Positions 52,562 to 63,033 of a stretch of DNA of 64,000 nt are shown in pieces. The translations under genes and the position numbers were made by a program. Origin of the DNA: Piscicola geometra (lineage: Eukaryota; Annelida; Clitellata; Hirudinida; Piscicolidae); contig CALSEQ010000043.1 of the NCBI GenBank assembly GCA_943735955.1, positions 768,501 to 832,500 of the forward strand, in the 5' to 3' direction. The notes beneath the pieces are model-generated. The model was not told the DNA's origin, made no database searches, and saw only the letters and a program-made list of their open reading frames with translations. Within the stretch, counting starts at the first letter, position 1. Every line of letters starts with the position of its first letter.

Positions 52562-54332
52562 ATCCAAAAAGCTTTTTTCAGAGTCACTCAATCGCAAAAA
52601 AGGTTATTGTTAAGAAGTCCATGCTTTTACAGACTCGAATGTTGTTGACAACTCTTAATGTTGAATAAACTGTCTTAAAAACTGTGTTTGAAAACTTAAA
52701 TTTTTTTCTAAATTTTAATTATTTTTTTAAAATAAAATTTATTGAATTTTATTACATACATTCAGCAAGTTTAGACTCAATAAACGTTCATTATTGCGAA
52801 AAGATACTTTTTTCTCTATATAATGTCTTTCAAAACGCTATAACTTATGTTTTTTTTGAAGATGAATAGTTTTATTTTAAATGCTTGTTTCTTTTTAGAA
52901 AATACTTACACATGAAAAGTTTGAATAAATTTAGTTATTTAAAGCTCAAGTTATAGTACAAAATAGTACTTTTATGCCTTCCACACGGGTCCGTGCGCAC
53001 CGCCTATATTTTTAACGCTATGCAATGGTAACTCGATGCATGAAAAGTTAGCATTAAAAGTGACATAACTTCTAAACGGGTCAAAATGGAAAAAAAAATT
53101 TAACGGCATTCAATTTTTTTATCATATTCTATTTTTTGAATATTCATTTATAAATTATAATAAGGTTTGAAAAATCGACCGGCATTGCTAACATACCATA
53201 CAACCCAAACACATTGAACTCAAAAATACGCCACCATAATGATACAAAGCAGAACATGTCATCTGAAGCTTCGGTATTACAGGTTAATGGTTCACTACAT
53301 TGAAACGTTCCACACACATATTTATGATTCTAGTTGAGAGAAAATTTCTCGAAAAATAATGCTAGTTTGAAGACTGAACAGATTTTAAGATTGGATGACT
53401 ATTCGATATGTTTGCCACCACCAAGAGTTACGTAGTTATCATGACTGTTATCGTAGCTTATTTATTTTTGCTCTATAGACTATGTACTATTATAGTATAT
53501 TATACTAATATTATAAATTCAAAAAATTGTTTTTTAAAAAAAATAAATTCATTAATTTAACTCTAATCTTAATCTTAACTCTGACCCAAACTGAAGTCCT
53601 TTTTCAAACCTAGCTCTAATTAGCCTCCTGGAGAAAAAGCTTATAGAAATCAACCGAACAATCAGTTAAAACTATTTATATAGCGCTTTGAATAATTGTT
53701 TCAAATTTAACCGTTTTTTGGACCCCTCCCTCACCAAGTATATCAATTTATATAAACACAATCAATAATCCAACCTCGCCCACATCACCACGATCATCAT
53801 TGCCACAGAATCCTTGTTTTCACTTCAACCATCACCACAGCACCACAACACAGCACTTCAACTAACACCATAAGCACCACCATTCGATCAGGAACGATCA
53901 GAATTGGCTAGTAAAACTTTCTGCAGCTTCGAACAATATTTTATTTTAAAGCTTAGAGAAACGTTAAAAAAATATTAACGAGACTATATGAATGTAACGA
54001 GAAAAAAGTTTTCATCAGATGACTTCAACGAATGCACCGAAGAAAAAAGTATTTAATCAGCTCGTTTATGTTTGTATAACAAATTCAAAATCTTGAAGTT
54101 TTAAAAACTAATACTTTAAAATGAATGCCGTAGTATTTTGAAAATTGTTTGAAACACTGGTTTAAACACCGGAAAGATTCATGAAATGGTGAAAGAGAAG
54201 TTTCAGATGACTGGGGTCAAGAGTTCAGCAGCTCGATGTTTCGGAACATTTCCGAAAGACTATGAACAATGAAGTCATTGATTGTTTAAATCACTGTATA
54301 TTAAACATATGCTTTTGCATATGTTTAATATA
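52562..54332 (+). repeat. Long arm of palindromic composite, copy 1 (direct)
   Basis: It starts at ATCCAAAAAGCTTTTTTC and runs to the foldback element. It is repeated in the same orientation at 57598-59346 with scattered changes and small indels. The inner part (about 53480-54312) also occurs inverted at 56734-57574 and 61723-62575. The outer part (about 52617-53068) occurs inverted at 62576-63022. It includes a less AT-rich patch, CCACACGGGTCCGTGCGC (about 52981-52998), and a CAC-rich pyrimidine-biased tract at about 53780-53890. Small AT-rich ORFs in it (for example 52684-52869) resemble no protein I know. Confidence 0.85.
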
Positions 54333-54339
54333 CAGTGAT
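54290..54339. other. Perfect 23-bp hairpin at arm/element junction, unit 1
   Basis: The left arm 54290-54312 and right arm 54317-54339 are perfect complements around TTTT. The right arm overlaps the CAGTGAT start of the foldback element. The right junction of the same element (56734 on) keeps only one half of this hairpin. Confidence 0.92.
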
Positions 54340-55013
54340 GGGCAACTAAGTAAATATTTTGAGTTAAACTAAAACTATTTTTACACTAAAAATAAGTAGT
54401 TTAATAGATATAAACTTATTTTTGAAAATAGTTAACTCAATCAATCAATCAAACTCAAGAGCGTTCGTAAATAATTTAACTAAACATATATCTCTTCAGA
54501 TCCTTACGAAAAGTAAATAATGATTCAGAAGTAGTTAAATAGGAAGGTAATGAGCATGGGCAGCGATTCTGGGTGGGTCCTGGGTTTCACCTTAATAGGG
54601 AACCCTCCATTTTTTCCCCTTTTTGTATTTAACACTTCCTATTTTTATATAGGCATAATCTTCCACCATGGCATAAAAGTAAATTTTTATACAGTAATAA
54701 TTTGTGTGTATATGTAGTTATATTGATAGTTGTCTAAAACAAAAATATTCTTTGCTTACTTGAATACTCTTTCACCTAGTTCCTTTAATCTCTTCGGCGT
54801 AGGCAAGAATCCTAAGGGGGTCTTGGAGTCCACCTTTACAAGGACCCCCTCACTCTTTTAAAATACACATTTCTCAACTCTAGTTTTGATACGAGCCTAA
54901 TCGTCAACCAGGGGATAAAAAATTGCCAATACAGTTATACATTATGAGTATGTATGGGCAGCGATGCTAGGGGTGTCCATCTCAACATGGACCCCTCTCA
55001 GTTTTTCAAATAC
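54333..55013 (+). repeat. Left terminal inverted repeat, element 1
   Basis: It pairs with 56041-56733 inverted. It contains GGGTCC-rich short palindromic segments at 54558, 54801 and 54956, each followed by AT-rich sequence with a CCATGGCATAAAAG or CCAGGGGATAAAA type motif. It is therefore built of about three diverged subrepeats, the third continuing into the core. This copy is short by a few bases near 54970 (GCTAGGGGTGTCC against GCTAGAGGGGTCC elsewhere). Confidence 0.8.
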
Positions 55014-55395
55014 AATACTTTTTCAACTTCTATCTTAATACAAGCATAATTGTCAACCATAGCATGAAACAGAATTTTTATTCAGTAAGCTATTTTGGGT
55101 GGGCGTAGTAATAGTGATAGCTGTCTGAAGCAAAATTATTCTTAGCTTACTCAAAAACTCATCCACCTACTCTTCATTTTATATTTACGGATTTGAATTA
55201 ATTTATAAAAATTTATAAAAATTAAATTTCTGATTTTTCAATTATCGCAACCAGACATTCAGAATGCGTTTCAGGAAATATCAGATCACAAAAGTGGGAA
55301 CGCAAACCCGGAGAATCTAGATTGAACCTTTCTTTGAGTGGCATGATTGCAATGTCTATGACAGCGTAATATGCTGGGCCCAGCCCACAATACTT

Positions 55396-55716
55396 TTACG
55401 GCGGCTTTTGCACCCGAGGTACAACAATCGGCTCGAGATCATATGCCAAAACCATACTGTTGACATCTCTGAAAATGGCGTTAAACTGTTTATCTGATTT
55501 TAGGCGACGCAATTCTTGCACAACTGAATCAGTCTTTGCAATCATTCCACTGACCGTGGCACTTGATGACTGCAACGACTTGTATAAGTGTTCCAGAAGT
55601 GAAAACACCAAAACAACTACATTGAGGACCACTGCAGTAGTGCCCTGTTGAAAAAAGACCTCAAGCCTTTCAGCTGTACCAATGGAAGCAAATGATTTTA
55701 AGCTAACAAGTACCAC
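55396..55716 (-). pseudogene. hAT / ZMYM1-like transposase C-terminal remnant, copy 1
   Basis: A 106-codon open frame without an ATG start (first codon GTG), closed upstream by an in-frame stop (near 55762-55764). The translation has LVFSLLEHLYKSLQSSSATV followed by QELRRL and a DLEPIVVPR-x-QKPP tail. From general knowledge this order (hydrophobic helix, a leucine/serine 'LQS' motif, a charged helix, then an LEP-x-x-x-PR segment) is typical of the linker before the C-terminal dimerisation region of hAT transposases of the ZMYM1/THAP12 kind. No RNase-H-like catalytic region or C-terminal dimerisation domain is visible. A stop directly follows the KPP motif. I read it as a transposase fragment, not an active gene. 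A captured short exon is the alternative. Confidence 0.65.
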
Positions 55717-56040
55717 TGTATAATGTTCAAGGACAAAAGACTCTGTAGAAACTCTGGTCAGTCATCTTGGAGGACAAAGAAGTTTTATACTATACTTTTT
55801 ATTCAGTGGCTCATCAGGAAAGTGAATCATAAGAGACACTAAAGCATCACTCAATTTCTTCTTGACCTTCAATGAACGATCTTAAAAATCACCTAACTCT
55901 TGGACAAACTGAAGTGAATTGCTTACAAAGGGATTTGCGGCAGCTTTGTGCTGGGCAACTAGATTTGCACAGTGTGCAGAACAATGGAAAAACAATGCAA
56001 GCGGATGCTCACTGCTAATAATAGCCTAACAACCATTATG

Positions 56041-56733
56041 GTATTTGAAAAACTGAGGGGGGTCCATGTTGAGATGGACCCCAGGACCCCTCTAGCATCA
56101 CTGCCCATACATACTCATAATGTATAACTGTATTAGCAATTTTTTATCCCCTGGTTGACGATTAGGCTCTTATCAAAATTAGAGTTGAGAAATGTGTATT
56201 TTAAAAGAGTGAGGGGGTCCTTGTAAAGGTGGACCCCAAGACCCCATTAGGATTCTTGCCTACGCCGAAGAGATTAAAGGAACTAGGTGAAAGAGTATTC
56301 AAGTAAGCAAAGAATATTTTTGTTTTAGACAACTATCAATATAACTACATATACTCACAATTTATTACTGTATAAACATTTACTTTTATGCCATGGTTGA
56401 AGATTATGCTTATATAAAAATAGGAAGTGTTAAATATAAAAAGGGGAAAAAATGGAGGGTTCCCTATTAAGGTGAAAAACAGGACCCCACCAGAATCGCT
56501 GCTCATGCTCATTACCTCTCTATTTAACTACTTCTGAATCATTATTTACTTTTCGTAAGGATATGAAGAGATATATGTTTAGTTAAATTATTTACGAACG
56601 CTCTTGAGTTTGATTAATTGATTGAGTTAACTATTCTCAAAAATAAGTTTATATCTATTAGTTAAACTACCTATTTTTAGTGTAAAAAAAGTTTTAGTTT
56701 AACTCAAAATATTTACTTAGTTGCCCATCACTG
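56041..56733 (-). repeat. Right terminal inverted repeat, element 1
   Basis: Inverted partner of 54333-55013, from GTATTTGAAAAACTGAGG to GTTGCCCATCACTG. Identity is high, with single-base differences such as GGTGAAAAACAGG near 56471 where other copies have GGTGAAACCCAGG. Confidence 0.8.
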
Positions 56734-57574
56734 TATATTAAACATATGCATTTTTTAAACAATCAATGACTTTATTATTCATAGTCTTTCAAATATGTTC
56801 CGAAACATCGAGCTGCTGAACTCTTGACCCCAGTCATCTGAAACTTCTCTTTCACCATTTCATGAATCTTTCCGGTGTTTAAACCAGTGTTTTAAACAAT
56901 TTTCAAAATACTACGGCATTCATTTCAAAGTATTTGTTTTTAAAACTTCAAGATTTTGAAATTGTTATATAAACATGAACGAGCTGATTAAATACTTTTT
57001 TCTTCGGTGCATTCGTTAAGGACATCTGATGAAAACTTTTTTCTCGTTACATTCATATAGTCTCGTTAATATTTTTTTAACGTTTCTCTAAGCTTCGAAA
57101 TAAAATATTGTTCGAAGCTATAATAACTTGCTGCGGAAAGTTTTACTAGCCAATTCTGATCGTTCCTGATCGAATGGTGGTGCTTTTGGTGTTAGTTGAA
57201 GTGCTGTGTTGTGGTGCTGTGGTGATGGTTGAAGTGAAAACAAGGATTCTGTGGCAATGATAATCGTGGTGATGTGAGCGAGGTTGGATAATTAATTGTG
57301 TTTTTATATAAAACTTGGTGAGGGAGGGGTCCAAAAAGCGGTTAAATTTAAAATAATTTTTCAAAGCGCTATATAAATAGTTTTAACTGATTGTTTGTTT
57401 GATTTCTAGAAGCTTTTTCTCCAGGAGGCTGATTAGAGCTAGGTTTGAAAAAGAACTTCAGTTTGGGTCAGAGTTAGGATTAGGATTAGTGTTAAATTAA
57501 TGAATTTATTTCTTCAAAAAAACAAATTTTTGAATTTATATTAGTATAATATACTATAATAGTACATAGTTATG
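56734..57574 (-). repeat. Inverted inner arm, right side of unit 1
   Basis: Reverse complement of about 53480-54312, ending at AGTACATAGTTATG. It lacks the outer ~900 bases of the long arm, and only half of the junction hairpin remains (TATATTAAACATATGCATTTTTT). It includes the inverted CAC-rich tract as GGTGTTAGTTGAAGTGCTG (about 57189-57207). The minus-strand ORF at 57146-57364 is a shadow of this tract. A short TTAGGATTAGGATTAG run lies near 57475. Confidence 0.8.
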
Positions 57575-57597
57575 ATATATTACATACATTTCTTTAT

Positions 57598-59346
57598 CCA
57601 AAAAGCTTTTTTCAGAGTCACTCAATCGCAAAAAAGGTTATTGTTAAGAAGTCCATGCTTTTACAGACTCGAATGTTGTTGACAACTCTTAATGTTGAAT
57701 AAACTGTCTTAAAAACTGTGTTTGAAAACTTAAATTTTTTTCTAAATTTTAATTATTTTTTAAAAATAAAATTAATTGAATTTTATTACATACATTCAGC
57801 AAGTTTAGACTCAATAAACAATCATTAGTGCGAAAAGATACTTTTTTCTCTTTATAATGTCTTTCAAAACGCCATAACCTATGTTTTTTTTGAAGATAAA
57901 TACTTTTATTTTGAATGCTTGTTTTTTTTTAGAAATAACTTATACATGAAAAGTTTGAATAAATTGAGTTTTTTAAAGCTCAAGTTATAGTACAAAATAG
58001 TACTTTTATGCCTTCCACACGGGTCCGTGCGCACCGCCTATATTTTTAACGCTATGCAATGGTAACTCGATGCATGAAAAGTTAGCATTAAAAGTTACAT
58101 AACTTCTAAACGGGTCAAAATGGAAAAAAAAATTTAACGGCATTCAATTTTTTTATCATATTCTATATTTTGAATATTCATTTATAAATTTTAATAAGGT
58201 TTAAAAAATCGACCGGCATTGCTAACATACCATACAACCCAAACACATTGAACTCAATAATACGCCACCATAATGATACAAAGCAGAACAAGTCATCTGA
58301 AGCTTCGGTATTACAGGTTAATGGTTCACTACATTGACACGATCCACACACATATTTATGATTCTAGTTGAGAGAAAAATTCTCGAAAAAGAATGCAAGT
58401 TTGAAGACTGAACAGATTTTAAGATTGGATGACTATTCGATATGTTTGCCACCACCAAGAGTTACGTAGTTATCATGACTGTTATCGGAGCTTATTTATT
58501 TTTGCTCTATAGACTATGTACTATTATAGTATATTATACTAATATTATAAATTCAAAAAATTGTTTTTAAAAAAAAATAAATACATTAATTTAACTCTAA
58601 TTTTAATCCTAACTCTGACCCAAACTGAAGTCCTTTTTCAAACCTAGCTCTAATTAGCCTCCTAAAGATAAAGCTTATAGAAATCAACCGAACAATCAGT
58701 TAAAACTATTTATATAGCGCTTTGAATAATTGTTTCAAATTTAACCGTTTTTTGGACCCCTCCCTCACCAAGTATATCAATTTATATAAACACAATCAAT
58801 AATCCAACCTCGCCCACATCATCCGATCATCATTGCCACAGAATCCTTGTTTTCAATTCAACCATCACCACAGCACCACAACCTAGCACTTCAACTAACA
58901 CCAAAAGCACCACCATTCGATCAGGAACGATCAGAATTGGCTAGTAAAACTTTCCGCAGCAAGTTATTATAGCTTCGAACAATATTTTATTTCGAAGCTT
59001 AGAGAAACGTTAAAAAAATATTAACGAGACTATATGAATGTAACGATAAAAAGTTTTCATCAGATGACTTCAACGAATGCACCGAAGAAAAAAGTATTTA
59101 ATCAGGTCGTTTATGTTTGTTTAACAATTTCAAAATCTTGAAGTTTTAAAAACAAATACTTTAAAATGAATGCCGTAGTATTTTGAAAATTGTTTGAAAC
59201 ACTGGTTTAAACACCGGAAAGATTCATGTGAAAGAGAAGTTTCAGCTCGATGTTTCGGAACATATTCGAAAGACTATGAATAATGAAGTCATTGATTGAT
59301 TAAATCACTGTATAGTAAACATATGCATTTGCATATGTTTACTATA
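57598..59346 (+). repeat. Long arm of palindromic composite, copy 2 (direct)
   Basis: Direct repeat of 52562-54332 at offset about 5014-5034. Differences are point changes and small indels, for example loss of a stretch near 59228 (ATGTGAAAGAG where copy 1 has ATGAAATGGTGAAAGAG) and near 59245 (TCAGCTCGATG where copy 1 has TCAGATGACTGGGG and following). Confidence 0.85.
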
Positions 59347-59353
59347 CAGTGAT
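59304..59353. other. Perfect 24-bp hairpin at arm/element junction, unit 2
   Basis: Arms 59304-59327 and 59330-59353 pair perfectly around TT. Compared with the unit 1 hairpin, the left arm reads TATAGTAAAC for TATATTAAAC and the right arm GTTTACTATA for GTTTAATATA. The two changes are complementary, so pairing is kept. Confidence 0.92.
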
Positions 59354-60039
59354 GGGCAACTAAGTAAATATTTTGAGTTAAACTAAAACTATTTTTACAC
59401 TAAAAATAAGTAGTTTAACTAATAGATATAAACTTATTTTTGAGAATAGTTAACTCAATCAATCAATCAAACTCAAGAGCGTTCGTAAATAATTTAACTA
59501 AACATATATCTCTCAATATCCTTACGAAAAGTAAATAATGATTCAGAAGTAGTTAAATAGAGAGGTAATGAGCATGGGCAGCGATTCTGGTGGGGTCCTG
59601 GGTTTCACCTTAATAGGGAACCCTCCATTTTTTCCCCTTTTTGTATTTAACACTTCCAATTTTTATATAAGCAAAATCTTCAACCATGGCATAAAAGTAA
59701 ATGTTTATACAGTAATAAATTGTGAGTATATGTAGTTATATTGATAGTTGTCTAAAACAAAAATATTCTTTGCTTACTTGAATACTCTTTCACCTAGTTC
59801 CTTCAATCTCTTCGGCGTAGGCAAGAATCCTAAGGGGGTCTTGGGGTCCACCTTTACAAGGACCCCCTCACTCTTTTAAAATACACATTTCTCAACTTTA
59901 ATTTTGATACGAGCCTAATCGTCAACCAGGGGATAAAAAATTGTTAATACAGTTATACATTATGAGTATGTATGGGCAGCGATGCTAGAGGGGTCCTGGG
60001 GTCCATCTCAACATGGACCCCCCTCAGTTTTTCAAATAC
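59347..60039 (+). repeat. Left terminal inverted repeat, element 2
   Basis: Near-identical direct partner of 54333-55013 and inverted partner of 61030-61722. The GGGTCC subrepeats are intact: CTGGTGGGGTCCTGGG near 59587, AAGGGGGTCTTGGGGTCC near 59832 and GAGGGGTCCTGGGGTCC near 59988. Confidence 0.8.
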
Positions 60040-60344
60040 AATAATGGTTGTTAGGCTATTATTAGCAGTGAGCATCCGCTTGCATTGTTTTTCCATTGTT
60101 CTGCACACTGTGCAAAGCTGCCGCAAATCCCTTTGTAAGCAATTCACTTCAGTTTGTCCAAGAGTTAGGTGTTTTTTAAGATCGTTCAGGGAAGGTCAAG
60201 AAGAAATTGAGTGATGCTTTAGTGTCTCTTATGATTCACTTTCCTGATGAGCCACTGAATAAAAAGTATAGTATAAAACTTCTTTGTCCTCCAAGATGAC
60301 TGACCAGAGTTTCTACAGAGTCTTTTGTCCTTGAACATTATACA

Positions 60345-60665
60345 GTGGTACTTGTTAGCTTAAAATCATTTGCTTCCATTGGTAAAGCTGAAAGGCTTGA
60401 GGTCTTTTTTCAACAGGGCACTACTGCACTGGCCCTCAATGTAGTTGTTTTGGTGTTTTCACTTCTGCAACACTTATACAAGTCGTTGCAGTCATCAATT
60501 GCCACGGTCAGTGGAATGATTGCAGAGACTGATTTAGTTGGGCAAGAACTGCGTCGCCTAAAATCAGATAAACAGTTTAACGCCATTTTCAGAGATGTCA
60601 ACAGTATGGTTTTGGCATATGATCTCGAGCCGATTGTTGTACCTCGGGTGCAAAAGCCGCCGTAA
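60345..60665 (+). pseudogene. hAT / ZMYM1-like transposase C-terminal remnant, copy 2
   Basis: A 106-codon frame beginning at GTG. The frame stays open about 15 codons further upstream to a TGA at 60297-60299, and no ATG is present there. It has the same order as copy 1: LVFSLLQHLYKSLQSS, a charged QELRRLKSDKQFNAIF helix, then DLEPIVVPR-x-QKPP and a stop. The two copies differ at about ten residues with no frameshift or internal stop. The separate plus-strand frame at 59972-60214 shows no family resemblance. I treat this as a transposase fragment carried by the foldback element; its continued openness is noted as a finding. Confidence 0.65.
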
Positions 60666-61029
60666 AAGTATTGTGGGCTGGGCCCAGCATATTACGCTGT
60701 AATAGACATTGCAATCATGCCACTCAAAGAAAGGTTCAATCTAGATTCTCCTGGTTTGCGTTCCCACTTTTGTGATCTGATATTTTTTGAAACGCATTCT
60801 GAATGTCTGGTTGCGATAATTGAAAAATCAGAAATTTAATTTTTATAAATATATTTTATTAATTGAAATCCATAAATATAATATGAAGAGTAGGTGGATG
60901 AGTATTTGAGTAAGCTAAGAATAATTTTGCTTCAGACAGCTATCACTATTACTACGCCCACCCAAAATATATTACTGAATAAAAATTCTGTTTCATGCTA
61001 TGGTTGACAATTAAGATTGAAAAATTTTT

Positions 61030-61722
61030 GTATTTGAAAAACTGAGGGGGGTCCATGTTGAGATCAACCCCAGGACCCCCCTAGCATCGCTGCCCATACA
61101 TACTCACAATGTATAACTGTATAAGCAATTTTTTATCCCCTGGTTGACGATTAGGCTCGTATCAAAATTAGAGTTGAGAAATGTGTATTTTAAAAGAGTG
61201 AGGGGGTCCTTGTAAAGGTGGACTCCAAGACCCCTTTAGGATTCCCGCCTACGCCGAAGAGATTAAAAAAACTAGGTGAAAGAGTATTCAAGTGAGCAAA
61301 GAATATTTTTGTTTTAGACAAATATCAATATAACTACATATACACACAAATTAGTACTGTATAAACATTTACTTTTATGCCATGGTTGAAGATTATGCCT
61401 ATATAAAAATTGGAAGTGTTAAATACAAAAAGGGGAAAAAATGGAGGGTTCCCTATTAAGGTGAAACCCAGGACCCCACCAGAATCGCTGCCAATGCTCA
61501 AAACCTCCCTATTTAACTACTTCTAAATCAATATTTACTTTTCGTAAGGATCTGAAGACATATATGTTTAGTTAAATTATTTTCGAACGCTCTTGAATTT
61601 GATTGATTGATTGAGTTAACTTATCTCAAAAATAAGTTTATATCTATTAGTTAAACTACTTATTTTTAGTGTAAAAATAGTTTTAGTTTAACTAAAAATA
61701 TTTACTTAGTTGCCCATCACTG
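61030..61722 (-). repeat. Right terminal inverted repeat, element 2
   Basis: It runs from GTATTTGAAAAACTGAGG to GTTGCCCATCACTG, inverted partner of 59347-60039. Small private changes include GAGATCAACCCC near 61062 and ACTAAAAATATTTAC near 61691. Confidence 0.8.
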
Positions 61723-62575
61723 TATATTATACATATGCATTTTTTAAACAATCAATGACTTCATTTTTCAAAGTCTTTCGAATATGTTCCGAAACATCGA
61801 GCTGCTGAACTTTTGACCCCAGTCATCTGAAACTTCTCTTTCACCATTTCATGAATCTTTCCGGTGTTTAAACCAGTGTTTTAAACAATTTATAAAATAC
61901 TAAGGCATTCATTTTAAAGTATTTGTTTTTAAAACTTCAAGATTTTGAATTTTCAATACAAACATAAACGAGCTGATTAAATACTTTTTTCTTCGGTGCA
62001 TTCGTTGAAGTCATCTGATGAAAACTTTTTTCTCGTTACATTCATATAGTCTCGTATAGTTAACATTTTTTTAACGTTTCTCTAAGCTTCGAAATAAAAT
62101 ATTGTTCGAAGCTATAATAACTTGCTGCAGAAAGTTTTACTAGCCAATTCTGATAGTTCCTGATCGAATGGTGGTGCTTTTGGTGTTAGTTGAAGTGCTG
62201 TGTTGTGGTGCTGTGGTGATGGTTGAAGTGAAAACAAGGATTCTGTGGCAATGATCGTGGTGATGTGGGCGAGGTTGGGTAATTGATTGTGTTTTTATAT
62301 AAATTGATATACTTGGTGAGGGAGGGGTCCAAAAAGCGGTTAAATTTAAAACAATTATTCAAAGCGCTATATAAATAGTTTTAACTGATTGTTTGTTTGA
62401 TTTCTAGAAGCTTTTTCTCCAGGAGGCTGATTAGAGCTAGGTTTGAAAAAGGACTTCAGTTTGGGTCAGAGTTAGGATTTAAGATTTGTGTTAAATTAAT
62501 GAATTTATTTCTTTAAAAAAACAAATTTTTGAATTTATAATATTAGTATAATATACTTTAATAGTACATAGTTAT
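61723..62575 (-). repeat. Inverted inner arm, right side of unit 2
   Basis: Reverse complement of about 53480-54312, parallel to 56734-57574, with only half of the junction hairpin kept (TATATTATACATATGC). It ends at the same AGTACATAG as the unit 1 arm and then joins directly to the outer-arm sequence. Confidence 0.8.
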
Positions 62576-63022
62576 GTCACTTTTAATGCTAACTTTTCAT
62601 GCATCGAGTTACCATTGCATAGCGTTAAAATTATAGGCGGTGCGCATGTACCCGTGTGGAAGGCATAAAAGTACTATTTTGTACTATAACTTGAGCTTTA
62701 AATAACTAAATTTATTCAAACTTTTCATGTATAAGTAATTTCTAAAAAGAAACAAGCATTTAAAAAAAAAGTATTTATCTTCAAAAAAAACTTGAGTTAT
62801 AGCGTTTTGAAAAACATTATAAAGAGAAAAAAGTATCTTTTTGCACTAATAAACGTTTATTGAGTCTAAACTTGAAATATGTATGTAATAAAATTCAATT
62901 AATTTTATTTTAAAAAAATAATTAAAATTTAGAAAAAAATTTAAGTTTTCAAACACAGTTTTTAAGACAGTTTATTCAACATTAAGAGTTGTCAACAACA
63001 TTCGAGTCTGTAAAAGCATGGA
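62576..63022 (-). repeat. Inverted outer arm, truncated at the rDNA spacer
   Basis: Reverse complement of about 52617-53068 (also 57650-58102). About 400 bases present between inner and outer arm in the direct copies are missing at its left junction. It stops at AAGCATGGACT, about 55 bases short of the start of the direct arms. There the rDNA spacer begins. The TGCGCATGTACCCGTGTGG patch (about 62641) differs by a few bases from the direct copies. Confidence 0.8.
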
Positions 63023-63033
63023 CTAAGTGAGCG

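Larger units (their letters stand above)
54333..56733. mobile_element. Foldback element copy 1 with hAT-like remnant
   Basis: About 2.4 kb, starting CAGTGATGGGCAACTAAG and ending in its complement. Long terminal inverted repeats (54333-55013 and 56041-56733) flank a ~1-kb unique core (55014-56040) that holds a minus-strand hAT-like fragment. CAGTG termini are seen in hAT elements and, next to TA, in Tc1/mariner elements. The flanking bases are TATA on both sides and I see no 8-bp direct target duplication, so the superfamily of the ends is open. It is non-autonomous: no complete transposase is present. The core is in the opposite orientation to that of the copy at 59347-61722. Confidence 0.75.
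59347..61722. mobile_element. Foldback element copy 2 with hAT-like remnant
   Basis: Same termini and inverted repeats (59347-60039 and 61030-61722) as the element at 54333-56733, but the ~1-kb core (60040-61029) is inverted relative to the outer arms. The left TIR is more complete here, with GCTAGAGGGGTCCTGGGGTC near 59985. Core and TIR sequence is otherwise close to copy 1, so the two copies share a recent origin. Non-autonomous; no complete transposase. Confidence 0.75.

Noticed and set aside
52684..52869. 61-codon ORF
   Set aside because: Composed of AT-rich residues (F, N, Y, I), disrupted in the other arm copies, no recognisable domain.
53100..53117. AACGGCATTC in the arms as a copy of the spacer motif GAATGCCGTT
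   Set aside because: Only about 11 bases match, with no shared flank; probably chance.
57146..57364. 72-codon minus-strand ORF rich in His, Thr and Ser
   Set aside because: Shadow of the CAC-rich tract in the inverted arm; not open in the other arm copies.
59953..60214. 64- and 80-codon overlapping ORFs at the TIR/core edge
   Set aside because: They overlap on opposite strands, start inside the TIR, and show no transposase motif.
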